64,000 bases of DNA, from positions 1,846,001 to 1,910,000 of the forward strand of contig NZ_LS483388.1 of NCBI RefSeq assembly GCF_900475415.1, in the 5' to 3' direction. Numbering within the stretch: position 1 is the stretch's first letter; each line of letters starts with the position of its first letter. The notes under the pieces are model-generated. The model was given only the letters and a program-made list of their open reading frames with translations, searched no databases and was not told the DNA's origin. The stretch is from Streptococcus porcinus (GTDB taxonomy: Bacteria > Bacillota > Bacilli > Lactobacillales > Streptococcaceae). Position numbers and translations under genes: made by a program. Positions 36,491 to 47,058 of this stretch are shown piece after piece.

Positions 36491-37039
36491 TTAATCAAGT
36501 TTCACTGTTTTACTTAGTGTCACCCCTTGTTGCTTGGCAACGTAAGCGGTAGTAAAATCAGTTACCCAGCCGCCAATAAAGTTCATGATTAGACCTACAA
36601 GTAAGTAACGAACAGCTAATTCCATTTGGCTTAATCCTAATGTTTTAATACCTGTCGCAATCCCTAACCAAACAAATAACTCACCGGGATTAATATGAGG
36701 AAAAACGCCATTGGACGTGTGACAAAATTGCATTTGCGAAGCAACATAACTAGGTTTATAATATTCAGGCATAAAGCGTCCCATACTGATAGCCATTGGA
36801 TTCCCAAGCATAAAAGCTGAGATAAAGGGAAGAATCATGTAACGACTAATAGGATTTTTAGCAGATACAGCTGCTAGCTTATTCACACGCTCCTCACCTA
36901 ATAAGGCAATAAAGGCATTCATAGCAACTAAAAGCATTAATACTACAGGAACAATACCTGTCATCCAACTAATAAAGGTTTCACCACCTAATTGAAAAAG
37001 TTTCATAAAACCTTCTGCAAATTTTGTAATATAATCCAT
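36491..37039 (-). CDS. srlA: PTS glucitol/sorbitol-specific EIIC component
   Basis: A 182-residue integral membrane protein: [42 protein letters not shown] start region, [30 protein letters not shown] and [16 protein letters not shown], all typical of GutA/SrlA. Forms the sorbitol channel with EIIBC. Confidence 0.93.
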   Translation of the reverse strand: MDYITKFAEGFMKLFQLGGETFISWMTGIVPVVLMLLVAMNAFIALLGEERVNKLAAVSAKNPISRYMILPFISAFMLGNPMAISMGRFMPEYYKPSYVASQMQFCHTSNGVFPHINPGELFVWLGIATGIKTLGLSQMELAVRYLLVGLIMNFIGGWVTDFTTAYVAKQQGVTLSKTVKLD

Positions 37040-37051
37040 TTTAAACTCCTT

Positions 37052-37531
37052 TTATTTTTTTAGCTGATATTTTAAGCGTGTCATTAGTCCCTTCACATGG
37101 ATGTCAAGATCAAGTGCCGAACCATATTTTGGAACTTCTTGATAAGACCCAGCCTCAATTCGTAAAAACAAGTTTCTAGCATCTTCAATAGCAACCTGAA
37201 GAAGTTTATTTTCCCGACGAATCAAGGGATTATAACTGTCAAAATAGTGGATATCTTGACCTATAAATTGTGGCATTTCCTTAAAGCGAGCAGCAACAGT
37301 TACGCCTTGCATTTTACGTGCATCTAGAACAGTACCGGCTTGATCTATGGCAAACATAACAAGCGTGCCCGCTTTGATTTTACCTGATCTGCGACCAATT
37401 GCTACACGACCTTTTTGGCGAAGCTGGGCGTAAACTTGATTGAAATGCTTTAACTGCTTCATTCCTAATATGATTTGAACAAGATATGCTACTATAACTA
37501 TAATAACGAAGACAATAATCGTATCCATCAA
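37052..37531 (-). CDS. srlM: Glucitol operon activator GutM/SrlM
   Basis: A 159-residue protein with an N-terminal membrane helix (IIVFVIIVIVAYLVQIILG) followed by GRVAIGRRSGKIKAGTLVMFAID, the GutM pattern. In enterobacteria GutM is an accessory activator of the glucitol operon. It overlaps the regulator gene by four bases. Confidence 0.88.
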   Translation of the reverse strand: MMDTIIVFVIIVIVAYLVQIILGMKQLKHFNQVYAQLRQKGRVAIGRRSGKIKAGTLVMFAIDQAGTVLDARKMQGVTVAARFKEMPQFIGQDIHYFDSYNPLIRRENKLLQVAIEDARNLFLRIEAGSYQEVPKYGSALDLDIHVKGLMTRLKYQLKK

Positions 37532-39438
37532 AAAATTCCTCTTTCTTCAGTCAATTGAATAAAAGCTTCTTGCGTTTCAAGCGACATTAATTCCCTCTTT
37601 AAGATAGGATCATTTGAAATCCTAAAGATATCGTCATAAAGTTCCAGCAACTCCGACTCCATTTCTTCTTCAATTTTTGCAGGGATGGCTACCATAAAAA
37701 TCAGGGTTACTTGCTGGCCATTTCCTTGATAAGGCCTATCTAAAATACCTACCATCAGCGTTGGTTTTTTGTCTAGCTGGTTAAGAGCATGGGGAAGGGC
37801 AATCTGATTTCCAAATATGGTTGACTGGACTCTTTCTCTCTGGATAATTCTTTCAGTAAAGCCACAATCAACCAAACCTTCTTTAACTAAAGCATCAGCC
37901 ATTTTTGTCAAGATATCTGGATAGGTTCCTTCTGGTTGCAATCTCATGAAACGGATAATATTGCTCTGCAATCGTCTTTGATGGAAATAATGTACCCTTT
38001 GCCATTCATTTTGTAACCATTGATCGTTAAATAGATTAGTAATTTGGACCAGTGGAGATTTTAACTGGCCAAATTTAAGGGGTACTGTTGTAAAAATTGC
38101 AAAGTAATTATCATCTTTTTCTGGATTAAACTGTTCCTCTGAGAATTGAGAAATTTCAATATCTGGACCTAAAACTTTTGCTAAACGCTGACAAATCAAA
38201 TGAGCTGTTCCCCTACCTGTAGTACAAACAACTGCTATTTTTTTTGAGCTTTTTTCTCTAATCTTATCCTTCTCACGCATAATCAGTTCAAAGTAAAGGG
38301 CTAAGTAGCTACATTCAGATAACTCAAGGGGAGTTGAAAAGATTTCTTCTAAAACCTTGCCAGCTACAGTCGCCATTTCAAAAGCCAAGGGGTACTTGTG
38401 TTGAATTTCTCCGTGAAAAAGATCGTTTGCTTGGATATGAAAAATCAAACGATTAATTAAAAATTTAAGATGGGTATGCATCTCAAGAAATAATTTATGG
38501 TCATCAAAATGAACCAGTAGCCTGTCCTTTACTTGCGCAATCATCTTTTGATACAAGTTAATAAAGTCTGGATCTAGCGTCCCTTCTTGATAAGACAGCC
38601 CTTCTATGTACTGTGTATTAAGAGCAAAAGAGATGAAGTTCCGTTCAAAGTAGCTCATTGAGATATGATAATCCAACTCTAAATGATAAACGATTTCTTC
38701 CATAAACCTTGTTGAATTAACTTCGTTACTATAGAAAGGGATAGCCGTTGATAAGTGATGATTTTCCTGAATTCGTTTGATACTTATAGTAATTGTTTTT
38801 GTCAACAATTCTTGAATTTTTCGTGGAAGACGATAAGATGAATAGACTTTCTCCAAGAAGGAGTAGCTATCTTTTTTTAAAATTTCCGGATCAAAATAAT
38901 TGTAGACATGGTGGATAAATAAAAGCCTTAATTGCATTTCTGCTCCATAAATTTGGATCCCTCGGTTTGGAATACCCTTGATAGAGACTTGGTAATCACC
39001 AGCAATCATTTTGGCAGTCTTTAAGTCTTTATTGATTGTACTTCTACTTACAGCTAGTTCTTCGGCCAAATCGTCGATAATTATGGGAGAGGTCGCCTCA
39101 AGCAAACGCTTCAAGATATAAGCAACTCGTTTACTAGCTGAGTTAAAATCACTTGCTTTGCGTAAACTTCCAGTTAATATGGTTTCAAACCTTGCATAAT
39201 CATACACAGCCAGTTCAATAAGATTATTCTGCTGAATAATTTCAATGTCACCATCTAGAACTGTATTTAGTTGTTCAATACTTTTTGTTAGTGTTTGTGG
39301 ACTAATCTGTAGCCGCTTTCTTAAATCATCAAATGTTATCTGATTTTGAATCACTAACGTTTCTAAGATGTCATACCAACGGTTAACTAATGCCACGACT
39401 ATCCTTTCTAAAGGGATATCATCCTCTTGTCTTCCCAC
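37528..39438 (-). CDS. srlR: Sorbitol operon transcription activator with PRD and PTS-like domains
   Basis: A 636-residue BglG/MtlR-type activator: two N-terminal HTH domains (about 20-135, including IIDDLAEELAVSRSTINKDLKTAK), two PRDs (about 200-410), an EIIB-like domain (KIAVVCTTGRGTAHLICQRLAKVLG) and an EIIA-like domain with phospho-His in NQIALPHALNQLDK. Phosphorylation by the PTS sets its activity with sorbitol. Its start overlaps the end of the dehydrogenase gene, so it is made from the operon it controls. Confidence 0.9.
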   Translation of the reverse strand: MGRQEDDIPLERIVVALVNRWYDILETLVIQNQITFDDLRKRLQISPQTLTKSIEQLNTVLDGDIEIIQQNNLIELAVYDYARFETILTGSLRKASDFNSASKRVAYILKRLLEATSPIIIDDLAEELAVSRSTINKDLKTAKMIAGDYQVSIKGIPNRGIQIYGAEMQLRLLFIHHVYNYFDPEILKKDSYSFLEKVYSSYRLPRKIQELLTKTITISIKRIQENHHLSTAIPFYSNEVNSTRFMEEIVYHLELDYHISMSYFERNFISFALNTQYIEGLSYQEGTLDPDFINLYQKMIAQVKDRLLVHFDDHKLFLEMHTHLKFLINRLIFHIQANDLFHGEIQHKYPLAFEMATVAGKVLEEIFSTPLELSECSYLALYFELIMREKDKIREKSSKKIAVVCTTGRGTAHLICQRLAKVLGPDIEISQFSEEQFNPEKDDNYFAIFTTVPLKFGQLKSPLVQITNLFNDQWLQNEWQRVHYFHQRRLQSNIIRFMRLQPEGTYPDILTKMADALVKEGLVDCGFTERIIQRERVQSTIFGNQIALPHALNQLDKKPTLMVGILDRPYQGNGQQVTLIFMVAIPAKIEEEMESELLELYDDIFRISNDPILKRELMSLETQEAFIQLTEERGIF

Positions 39439-40219
39439 CTGCTACATTGGTCGTAATTCCAGTAATATAGCTTGATCGCTCAGAAATATAATAGGCAACA
39501 AGATCCGCAACTTCACTGAGTTTACCACTGCGTCCAAGTGGTGTCGTACTTGTGGATGAATATCCCGCACGAATTTCTTCAACAGTTTTTCCTCTAGTAT
39601 ATCCCAAAGCTTCTTCATAAGCGAATGTCCTTAAGCCTGTAGCCTCCATAATACCAGGGGCTATTCCAACAACACGTACTCCGTGTTTCCCTAGCTCTTT
39701 TGACCATGAGCGGGTGTAAGAATAGACTGCTGCTTTTGTAGCAGCATAAACACTTTGTCCTTCAGAACCTTCAAGCCCCGCTTCAGATGCCATATTAATG
39801 ATAACACCAGCTTTTTGTTCTACTAAAATTCGGCCAACTGCTTGACTAACTAAATAAAGGCCCTTTTGATTAATAGTTGTTATTTTATCAAAAGTCTCAT
39901 CGTCTAACTCGTATTGACCACGAGGATTCTTCGGGTCAACTAATAAACGCGGGATATTAATTCCGGCATTATTAACCAATGCATCTATCTTACCAAACCG
40001 CTCCAAAACTTTTGAGACACCATTTTCCACTTCTTTACGAGAAGTCACATCCACCTGAACAAACATCAGATTAGGATGCTTTAAAGCATTGTCTACAATA
40101 TCAAAATTCGCAACCAGAACATCTAGCTCCAAGAGTTCCTCCACTATAGCTTTACCAATGCCAGATGAGGCACCCGTAACAATCACTGCCTTACCAGCAA
40201 TATTTAACCAGTCTATCAT
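39419..40219 (-). CDS. srlD: Sorbitol-6-phosphate 2-dehydrogenase (SDR family)
   Basis: A 266-residue short-chain dehydrogenase: cofactor loop VTGASSGIGKAIVEELL, NNAGIN, catalytic Ser (NMASEAG) and YAATKAA, ending GGKTRG. It oxidises sorbitol-6-P to fructose-6-P. First gene of srlD-srlR-srlM-srlA-srlE-srlB. Confidence 0.92.
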   Translation of the reverse strand: MIDWLNIAGKAVIVTGASSGIGKAIVEELLELDVLVANFDIVDNALKHPNLMFVQVDVTSRKEVENGVSKVLERFGKIDALVNNAGINIPRLLVDPKNPRGQYELDDETFDKITTINQKGLYLVSQAVGRILVEQKAGVIINMASEAGLEGSEGQSVYAATKAAVYSYTRSWSKELGKHGVRVVGIAPGIMEATGLRTFAYEEALGYTRGKTVEEIRAGYSSTSTTPLGRSGKLSEVADLVAYYISERSSYITGITTNVAGGKTRG

Positions 40220-40250
40220 TCCATTCCTCCTTTTTTATAATTACTAGTTA

Positions 40251-40279
40251 ATTATAAAACGCTTTCAAGCTGGAATTAA
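40251..40279 (-). promoter_or_regulatory. Sorbitol operon promoter with cre site
   Basis: -10 TATAAT (40251-40256) and weak -35 TTAATT (40274-40279) on the minus strand, 17-base spacer. TGAAAGCGTTTTAT (40254-40267) overlaps the -10 and matches cre well. A weak -35 fits the need for the PRD activator. Confidence 0.65.
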
Positions 40280-40330
40280 GACAGCCTTTTTTACCAACTC
40301 TTAAAATTTGTGATACTAATCAAGCCCAAA

Positions 40331-40357
40331 TAAAAAAGCCCTTAAGGGCTTTTAAAG
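40331..40357 (-). terminator. Terminator after pgi
   Basis: Minus strand AAAAGCCCTTAAGGGCTTTT, a self-complementary stem with a minimal loop, followed by T-run. Confidence 0.8.
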
Positions 40358-40365
40358 TATGACTT

Positions 40366-41715
40366 TTAAAGACGAGCATTTAACTCTGCACCTAGTTCTT
40401 CAAATCCAGGTTTACCAAGTAGGGCAAACATATTTTTCTTGTAAGCTTCAACACCCGGTTGATCAAATGGGTTAACACCATTTAGATAACCTGAAAGTGC
40501 AATTGCAATTTCAAAGAAGTAAATGGTATAGCCTAACGTAAACTCGTCTTGGTTAGGGATCGTTAAGTAGGTATTTGGAACACCACCATCTGTATGGGCA
40601 AGAAGGACACCATCTGTCGCTTTTTTATTGACAAAGTCCACATCTTTTCCTTGTAAGTAGCCTAAACCATCAAGATCAGCTGCTTCAGTTGGAATAGTAA
40701 TATTTTTACGTGGTTTATCCACACGAATAACAGTTTCAAAGAGATTACGGTAACCTTCTTGGATAAATTGTCCTAAGGAATGTAAATCTGTTGAGAAATT
40801 AGCTGAAGTTGGATAAATACCTTTTTGATCCTTACCTTCTGATTCACCAGCTAATTGTTTCCACCACTCACTAAAGTATTGAAGTGACGGTTCGTAGTTG
40901 GCAAACACTTCGGTGATGTAGCCTTTACGATAAAGAATATTTCGGATAACAGCATACTGATATGCTTCATTTTCAGAGATTTTTTCTGAAGAATAAGCTT
41001 GACGAGCTGCATTAGCACCTTCCATCAATTTAGTAATGTCTGCACCTGAAGCAGCAATCGGAAGTAAACCAACTGGGGTTAAGACCGTAAAGCGACCACC
41101 TACGCTATCTGGAACAACGAAAGTTTCCCAGCCATTGGCGTCAGCTTCAACCTTGACAGCACCTTTAGCCTTATCGGTTGTAGCATAGATACGTTTGTTA
41201 GCCTCATCTTGACCGTATTTTTTAACAAGAAGTTCTTTGAAAACACGAAAAGCAATCGCAGGTTCGGTGGTTGTACCTGATTTTGAAATCACATTAACTG
41301 AGAAATCCTTATCAGCAACATAGTCCACTAAATCAGCAAGGTAGTTAGAAGAGATTGAGTTCCCAGCGTAGAGGATTTGTGGTGCCTTACGTTCTTCAGC
41401 AGTTTGCAAGTTAACAAATGAATTGCTTAAGAAATCAATAGCAGCACGCGCACCAAGATATGACCCACCGATACCAATAACGACGAGTACTTCACTATCA
41501 GATTGGATTTTAGTAGCTGCTTTTTGAATGCGAGCAAATTCTTCTTTGTCATAATCTTCTGGTAAATTTAACCAGCCTGTCATTTCAGCTCCAGGACCTG
41601 TTCCTTGACGTAAAGCCGCATCAGCTGCAGAAACATGCATCTGCATGTAGTCTAATTCATGCGGTGCAACGAATTGTCCAAGGACTTTTGAATAATCAAA
41701 TTTAATATGTGACAT
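40366..41715 (-). CDS. pgi: Glucose-6-phosphate isomerase
   Basis: A 449-residue enzyme of glycolysis interconverting glucose-6-P and fructose-6-P. Motifs: [50 protein letters not shown] and a late catalytic-Lys region [16 protein letters not shown]. Length is standard for Gram-positive Pgi. The SRP RNA gene lies upstream. Confidence 0.98.
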   Translation of the reverse strand: MSHIKFDYSKVLGQFVAPHELDYMQMHVSAADAALRQGTGPGAEMTGWLNLPEDYDKEEFARIQKAATKIQSDSEVLVVIGIGGSYLGARAAIDFLSNSFVNLQTAEERKAPQILYAGNSISSNYLADLVDYVADKDFSVNVISKSGTTTEPAIAFRVFKELLVKKYGQDEANKRIYATTDKAKGAVKVEADANGWETFVVPDSVGGRFTVLTPVGLLPIAASGADITKLMEGANAARQAYSSEKISENEAYQYAVIRNILYRKGYITEVFANYEPSLQYFSEWWKQLAGESEGKDQKGIYPTSANFSTDLHSLGQFIQEGYRNLFETVIRVDKPRKNITIPTEAADLDGLGYLQGKDVDFVNKKATDGVLLAHTDGGVPNTYLTIPNQDEFTLGYTIYFFEIAIALSGYLNGVNPFDQPGVEAYKKNMFALLGKPGFEELGAELNARL

Positions 41716-41862
41716 AATATACCCCTTATAATTTTTGCCTTCATTTACTATATTAACTCTTTGTTATCGTTTTTTCAATCGTTTTGAAGATTTTTTCACA
41801 ATGTTTGAAAGCTTTCTCTACTTTCAGAAAAAACACATGAAAATAGCGCTTCCCATAAAAAG

Positions 41863-41945
41863 AAAAAATAGAGCACACACCCGAAATCGCTTAGGGCTGC
41901 TGGATTCCTCCCCTGACCCACTTCACGCACAAGTGTTGCTCCACC
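41863..41945 (-). ncRNA. ffs: Signal recognition particle RNA (small, bacterial 4.5S/scRNA type)
   Basis: Minus strand holds the universal SRP apical motif: GGTCAGGGGAGGAATC, then CAGCAGCCC, in the middle of a rod-like hairpin whose ends pair (GAGCAACAC near 41940 with GTGTGTGCTC near 41875) and which is followed by a T-run. It scaffolds Ffh for co-translational membrane targeting. It directly follows tadA and precedes pgi. Ends are estimated from the pairing, giving about 80 bases. Short reading frames overlapping it on both strands are not genes. Confidence 0.85.
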
Positions 41946-41958
41946 TAATATTCTACCA

Positions 41959-42489
41959 TTAAAAGGACTGATTGGCAAGACCTGAACTTGCATGCTCTTT
42001 AACTAACTTTTTAGCTTCTTTCTTCTGGAGACGGCTCTGATGGAAAAAATCCTGCATAATTTGAGCACATTCTGCTTCTAGAAGACCACTTTCTAATTCC
42101 ACCCGATGATTCAGTCTTTGGTCCGTTAAAATCTGGTATAAGCTCCCTGCACCACCAAATTTTTGATTGGGGGCTCCAAAAATCACATGCGGTATCCTTG
42201 CTAGCCCAATAGCACCACTGCACATAACACAGGGTTCAATCGTTACAAAAAGACTAGTTTCTAGCAATCTCCAATTTCCTTCGTGAACATTTGCTTCATT
42301 AATTGCCATAATTTCTGCATGCATAATAGCTTGATTTAGCTCTTCTCTGGCATTATGCCCGCGTCCGATAATTTTTCCTTCCTTAACAATGACACAACCT
42401 ATTGGAATTTCAGCTTTTACCAAAGATTTCTCGGCCTCTTTCAAAGCTTCACGCATGAAAAATTCTTTTTCATCTTGACTATATGCCAT
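41959..42489 (-). CDS. tadA: tRNA adenosine(34) deaminase
   Basis: A 176-residue deaminase making inosine at tRNA-Arg wobble position. Zinc/catalytic motifs MHAEIMAINEAN and EPCVMCSGAIGLARI, with PIGCVIVKEGKIIGRGHN before them. The ATG at 42489 overlaps the TAA of the preceding gene (TAATG); an in-frame upstream codon at 42513 is less likely. Confidence 0.95.
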   Translation of the reverse strand: MAYSQDEKEFFMREALKEAEKSLVKAEIPIGCVIVKEGKIIGRGHNAREELNQAIMHAEIMAINEANVHEGNWRLLETSLFVTIEPCVMCSGAIGLARIPHVIFGAPNQKFGGAGSLYQILTDQRLNHRVELESGLLEAECAQIMQDFFHQSRLQKKEAKKLVKEHASSGLANQSF

Positions 42490-43268
42490 TAGTTCATACT
42501 TCCTAAGTCCCATGATTTATGAGGAAAGGCTAATTCTACTGGAATAGAGCCTGCATATTTTTGCGTTTCCTCTTTTAATATTTCGAGGTGACGACTTGGA
42601 TTAATACCCTGCGGTGGAACAGGAGGCATATGGGTGAGAACTAGTTTTTTTACCTTAGCTTGCTGAGCAATTTGCCCTGCTTCTTTAGTGGTTAAGTGCG
42701 CTATATGATTTTCATTACCTTCATAAAGATAAACATCTGCCAAAAAGAGGTCTGCATCTGCTGCAAATGAGGCTAAATCATCAAAATAACCGGTATCTGC
42801 CGTAAATACTAAAACCTGTCCTGTTTGTCGCTCGACAATACGAAAAGCATAGCAAACAACAGGATGAACCGTTTTAATAAAGGAAATATCAAAAGGGCCA
42901 ATGGATTGTGAACCTTCCACATCATAAGCTATACCAACAGAGACATCTGGTAAGCTTAATTTGGCAAATTCAGTTTGGTCTTCATTGTGTGCATAAATAG
43001 GTAATAGTTTAGGTTCCCATAGCTGCTTGGGGTAGAGTTGACGATAGTGACGAAGAACACCCAAATCAGCCACATGATCAGGATGATAATGACTGATGAT
43101 AACGGCATCTAAATCTAGAGGACTCACTACTTTTTCTAATTCATTTAAAGCACGACTACCAGCATCCATTAAAAGCTGAAAGCCATCATGGCCAGTCAAA
43201 AGATATGAGGTTGTCCCTTGATCTTTATAAGGATATCCTCCCCAAGAGCCTAAGGTTGTAATTTTCAT
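42489..43268 (-). CDS. MBL-fold metallo-hydrolase (RNase Z/YhfI-like)
   Basis: A 259-residue metallo-beta-lactamase-fold protein: ISHYHPDHVADLG metal motif, FTADTGYFDD, and LTHMPPVPPQG near the end. Resembles YhfI-type proteins close to RNase Z, but the substrate is unknown. Translationally coupled to tadA downstream. Confidence 0.85.
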   Translation of the reverse strand: MKITTLGSWGGYPYKDQGTTSYLLTGHDGFQLLMDAGSRALNELEKVVSPLDLDAVIISHYHPDHVADLGVLRHYRQLYPKQLWEPKLLPIYAHNEDQTEFAKLSLPDVSVGIAYDVEGSQSIGPFDISFIKTVHPVVCYAFRIVERQTGQVLVFTADTGYFDDLASFAADADLFLADVYLYEGNENHIAHLTTKEAGQIAQQAKVKKLVLTHMPPVPPQGINPSRHLEILKEETQKYAGSIPVELAFPHKSWDLGSMN

Positions 43269-43340
43269 AAGACTAAACCTTCTTTCTTCATTTCCATTAT
43301 TATATCAGAAATCCTCACTTCTAGCTTTCTTGAAGAATAA

Positions 43341-43373
43341 AAAACAAGCCCCCCTGAAGGCCTGTTTTTAAAC
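43341..43373 (-). terminator. Terminator after bioY
   Basis: Minus strand AAACAGGCC and GGCTTGTTTTT pair (one G-T) around a C/G-rich loop, followed by T-run. Confidence 0.65.
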
Positions 43374-43398
43374 AAAGAACAAAGTCTTTATTTACTCA

Positions 43399-43935
43399 CT
43401 ACCGAATATTAATGTATGACTCTCTTAACTTTAATGCAAGAAGAGTTGCAAGTGCTGCCTTAATAGTATCTCCTGGAATAAAGGCAAGATTTGAGACCAA
43501 TGCCGCACCAATTGGCATTCCTGTATGAATGGACAACCAAATAGCCCCAAAGATATCTACTAAGAGTACACCTATCACCCAAATGAGGGCAAAAATCATG
43601 AGTTTACTCTGCTTTTTAAACAGGTTAAAAAGAAAAGCAAAAAGAAAGGGAACTAGAAGCCAAGCAAAAACATACCCTGCGGTTGGTCCCATAAACACTG
43701 GAACTGTCGTGGCTTTACCTGAAAAAACTGGAACAAAAAATCCAACTAATAAGAATAAAAGAACGGACATACTTCCCTTTTTGCCACCCAATAGCAAAGC
43801 TGCAAGCATGATTCCCATATTTTGTAAAACGATAGGAACAGGAATGAAGCCTAGTGGAATTGGAGGGATAAATCCAAGAATAATAATCAAGGTTGTCATC
43901 ATAGCCATGTAGGCTAAGTCTTTGGTTGTAAACAT
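43399..43935 (-). CDS. bioY: Biotin ECF transporter substrate-binding protein BioY
   Basis: A 178-residue membrane protein with about six helices: IPPIPLGFIPVPIVLQNMGIMLAALLLGGKKG and GPTAGYVFAWLLVPF are BioY hallmarks. It binds biotin and works with the shared ECF energising module encoded elsewhere. It begins two bases after the zinc-finger gene. Confidence 0.93.
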   Translation of the reverse strand: MFTTKDLAYMAMMTTLIIILGFIPPIPLGFIPVPIVLQNMGIMLAALLLGGKKGSMSVLLFLLVGFFVPVFSGKATTVPVFMGPTAGYVFAWLLVPFLFAFLFNLFKKQSKLMIFALIWVIGVLLVDIFGAIWLSIHTGMPIGAALVSNLAFIPGDTIKAALATLLALKLRESYINIR

Positions 43936-43937
43936 CT

Positions 43938-44243
43938 TTACTCCTTTTTAAAATAGATAGCTTTATGAAAAGCACATTTTGGATTAAAAGCTTTGTTACA
44001 ATAGGGACAATAGCCCCCTTCATAAGCCTCTAAGCTCAGCTGACTCTTACAGGAGCCACATAATACTGGAAATAGTTCAGTCTTGCCGCTGGGGCTAAAA
44101 CTATGATCCTCTAAACTATCGTGGCACTGGTAACAGGCATAATATTTTTGACAAGCTTGGCATTTTAAGGCAGCAATATCTTTAGGTCCATGATAATGAC
44201 AGCAACGTGATTCATGATCTAAATCCATTCCATAATAATCCAT
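43938..44243 (-). CDS. CHY zinc-finger protein
   Basis: A 101-residue cysteine/histidine-rich protein: CCHYHGPKDIAALKCQACQKYYACYQCHDS, then CGSCKSQLS and CPYCNKAFNPKC. This is the CHY-type zinc finger (PF05495) layout. Function in bacteria is unknown. Cotranscribed with bioY. Confidence 0.85.
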   Translation of the reverse strand: MDYYGMDLDHESRCCHYHGPKDIAALKCQACQKYYACYQCHDSLEDHSFSPSGKTELFPVLCGSCKSQLSLEAYEGGYCPYCNKAFNPKCAFHKAIYFKKE

Positions 44244-44328
44244 AATATCTCTTTTCTGTCTATCAGTTTAATGAAAAAAAAAACCTTTGTCAACCTCCTT
44301 TAATAAAATAGGTAACAGTAGAACACTA

Positions 44329-44354
44329 AAAAAACAGAGCTAAACTCTGTTTTT

Positions 44355-44357
<3 letters not shown>
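44329..44357 (-). terminator. Terminator after tgt
   Basis: AAAACAGAG-CTAAA-CTCTGTTTT stem with T-run, touching the tgt stop codon. Confidence 0.8.
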
Positions 44358-45536
<1,179 letters not shown>

Positions 45537-45650
45537 TCAAACTAAGTATGACCTAGTCTTTTTCGTCTACAGCTCTATTATTCTATCAAAAAAAAGAGGG
45601 ATTGTCATGACCTTTAAGGAACAATCTGGTAGTCGAAAAGCATTCTAACT

Positions 45651-45661
45651 TATGCTATAAT
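45651..45661 (+). promoter_or_regulatory. Extended -10 promoter of the DUF975 gene
   Basis: TATGCTATAAT, an extended -10 (TATAAT at 45656-45661), 24 bases before the start; AAAGGAGG ribosome binding site lies at about 45673-45680. Confidence 0.6.
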
Positions 45662-45684
45662 AAAATATACTAAAAGGAGGCTAA

Positions 45685-46452
45685 ATGAAGTTATCTCAAT
45701 ACAAAAACCAAGCTAAAGCCACACTAAAAGGCTTGCCTGGTAAATACCAATTATTTTTTCTTCCCATTTTATTTATTTTCTTTTTAATTAGTATTCAAAT
45801 TCATCAAAATTATTTAATTGAAGAACAAATTCAACTGTCTATCTTTGCTTCAATCTTCCCAACCATTCTGAATATTATCTCAAGCTTACTAGGCCTCTCC
45901 GCTGCTTTTACCATCTTAAAGGTCATCCGACGCCAACAAAACCGAGTATCGTTTAATGATTTAGGTCTCAGCTTTTCTAGGCCTTTCTTCTGGAAAATTC
46001 TCTTTCTTAGCTTAATTCGTTGGCTCCTTTTATTGGTTTGGTCACTTATTTTACTCCTCGGATTAGCAATCACAGCCTTAGGTATCTATCTCTATCAGAC
46101 GAATGGTTTATCGGTAGCGCTTCTCCCCATTGTTATTGGGGTTATTACTAGCCTTATTGGTCTTGCTATTGCTATTAATCGTCAATATGCCTATTCAAAA
46201 AGTCAGTATATTCTGTTTGATCAATTACAAAATGGAAGCTATACTGGAGCATCAGATATCATTGATCAAAGTGTCTCCTTAACAAAAGGTTACAAGTGGA
46301 AAAATTTTCTTTTACATCTTAGTTTTCTAGGATGGTTTATTCTCTTATTACTATCTTTTGGGTTATTAATCATTTATCTCTATCCTTACCTAACAACCTC
46401 TGAACTCTATTTCTACGAAGACCTTAAGGTTTCTAAGGAAGAGGCAAAATAG
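45685..46452 (+). CDS. DUF975 family membrane protein
   Basis: A 255-residue protein with about five or six hydrophobic segments and a DUF975-like pattern (KLSQYKNQAKATLKGLPGKYQLFFLPILF start, RQYAYSKSQYILFDQ and GYKWKNFLLHLSFLGWFIL). Function unknown. Convergent with perR. Confidence 0.82.
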   Translation: MKLSQYKNQAKATLKGLPGKYQLFFLPILFIFFLISIQIHQNYLIEEQIQLSIFASIFPTILNIISSLLGLSAAFTILKVIRRQQNRVSFNDLGLSFSRPFFWKILFLSLIRWLLLLVWSLILLLGLAITALGIYLYQTNGLSVALLPIVIGVITSLIGLAIAINRQYAYSKSQYILFDQLQNGSYTGASDIIDQSVSLTKGYKWKNFLLHLSFLGWFILLLLSFGLLIIYLYPYLTTSELYFYEDLKVSKEEAK

Positions 46453-46507
46453 CAGAGATAATGCCTAAAATAAATCTAGATAAATCATCTTCTTTCATTG
46501 ATATATG

Positions 46508-46546
46508 AAAAAACCAACAAGTTTTATATCCTTGTTGGTTTTTTAC
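46508..46546. terminator. Bidirectional terminator between DUF975 gene and perR
   Basis: AAAACCAACAAG and CTTGTTGGTTTTTT form the stem around TTTTATATC, between convergent genes. Confidence 0.85.
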
Positions 46547-46551
46547 ATTGA

Positions 46552-47022
46552 TTAATAGAGTCGTTTACTTTTCTTCTGACATTCTGGACAGATGCCATAA
46601 GCGATGATAGGAATCCGAGTAACTTTATAGCCAGTTTGATCATAAGCTTCCTTAGCTACATCCATTACATCGACATCCATGAAATCAGCAATCTTACCAC
46701 AGTCCTCACAAACCACATTAACATGCTGGTGGCCCATAAAATCATAATATGTAGTTAAATCATTGGAAATTTTAATTTCAGAAACAAATCCCTCATCTAC
46801 TAATACTTTTAAATTATTGTAAACGGTGGCCAAGCTCATGTTAGGAAAATCGCCCTTTAAATCGCGGTAAATTTTGTCCGCACTTGGATGCTCTGTTGAC
46901 AAAACCATATATGAAATAATAGCCTTACGCGTTTCTGTAATTCTAATATGTCTTTCTCGTAGATGCTCTAAAACATTTTCAAAGGCATCTAAAGCTTGTT
47001 GGTTATGTGAATGAACATCCAT
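46552..47022 (-). CDS. perR: Peroxide stress repressor PerR (Fur family)
   Basis: A 156-residue Fur-family protein: winged helix with RHIRITETRKAIISYMVLSTEHPSADKIYRDL, metal site HQHVNVVCEDCGKIADF and C-terminal zinc CPEC. Close to streptococcal PerR, which controls peroxide and metal homeostasis genes. ATG 47022 is seven bases after AGGAG; a TTG two codons upstream is in frame. Confidence 0.93.
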   Translation of the reverse strand: MDVHSHNQQALDAFENVLEHLRERHIRITETRKAIISYMVLSTEHPSADKIYRDLKGDFPNMSLATVYNNLKVLVDEGFVSEIKISNDLTTYYDFMGHQHVNVVCEDCGKIADFMDVDVMDVAKEAYDQTGYKVTRIPIIAYGICPECQKKSKRLY

Positions 47023-47058
47023 AAGCAATCTCCTAACAATCTATTTTGGCGGGTAGTT

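Noticed and set aside
41735..41993. Short reading frames on both strands between pgi and tadA
   Set aside because: They overlap the SRP RNA gene and run through its terminator; their protein sequences have no domain.
43512..43912. Plus-strand frame antisense to bioY (127 codons)
   Set aside because: Lysine/proline-rich translation typical of the shadow of a hydrophobic membrane protein gene.
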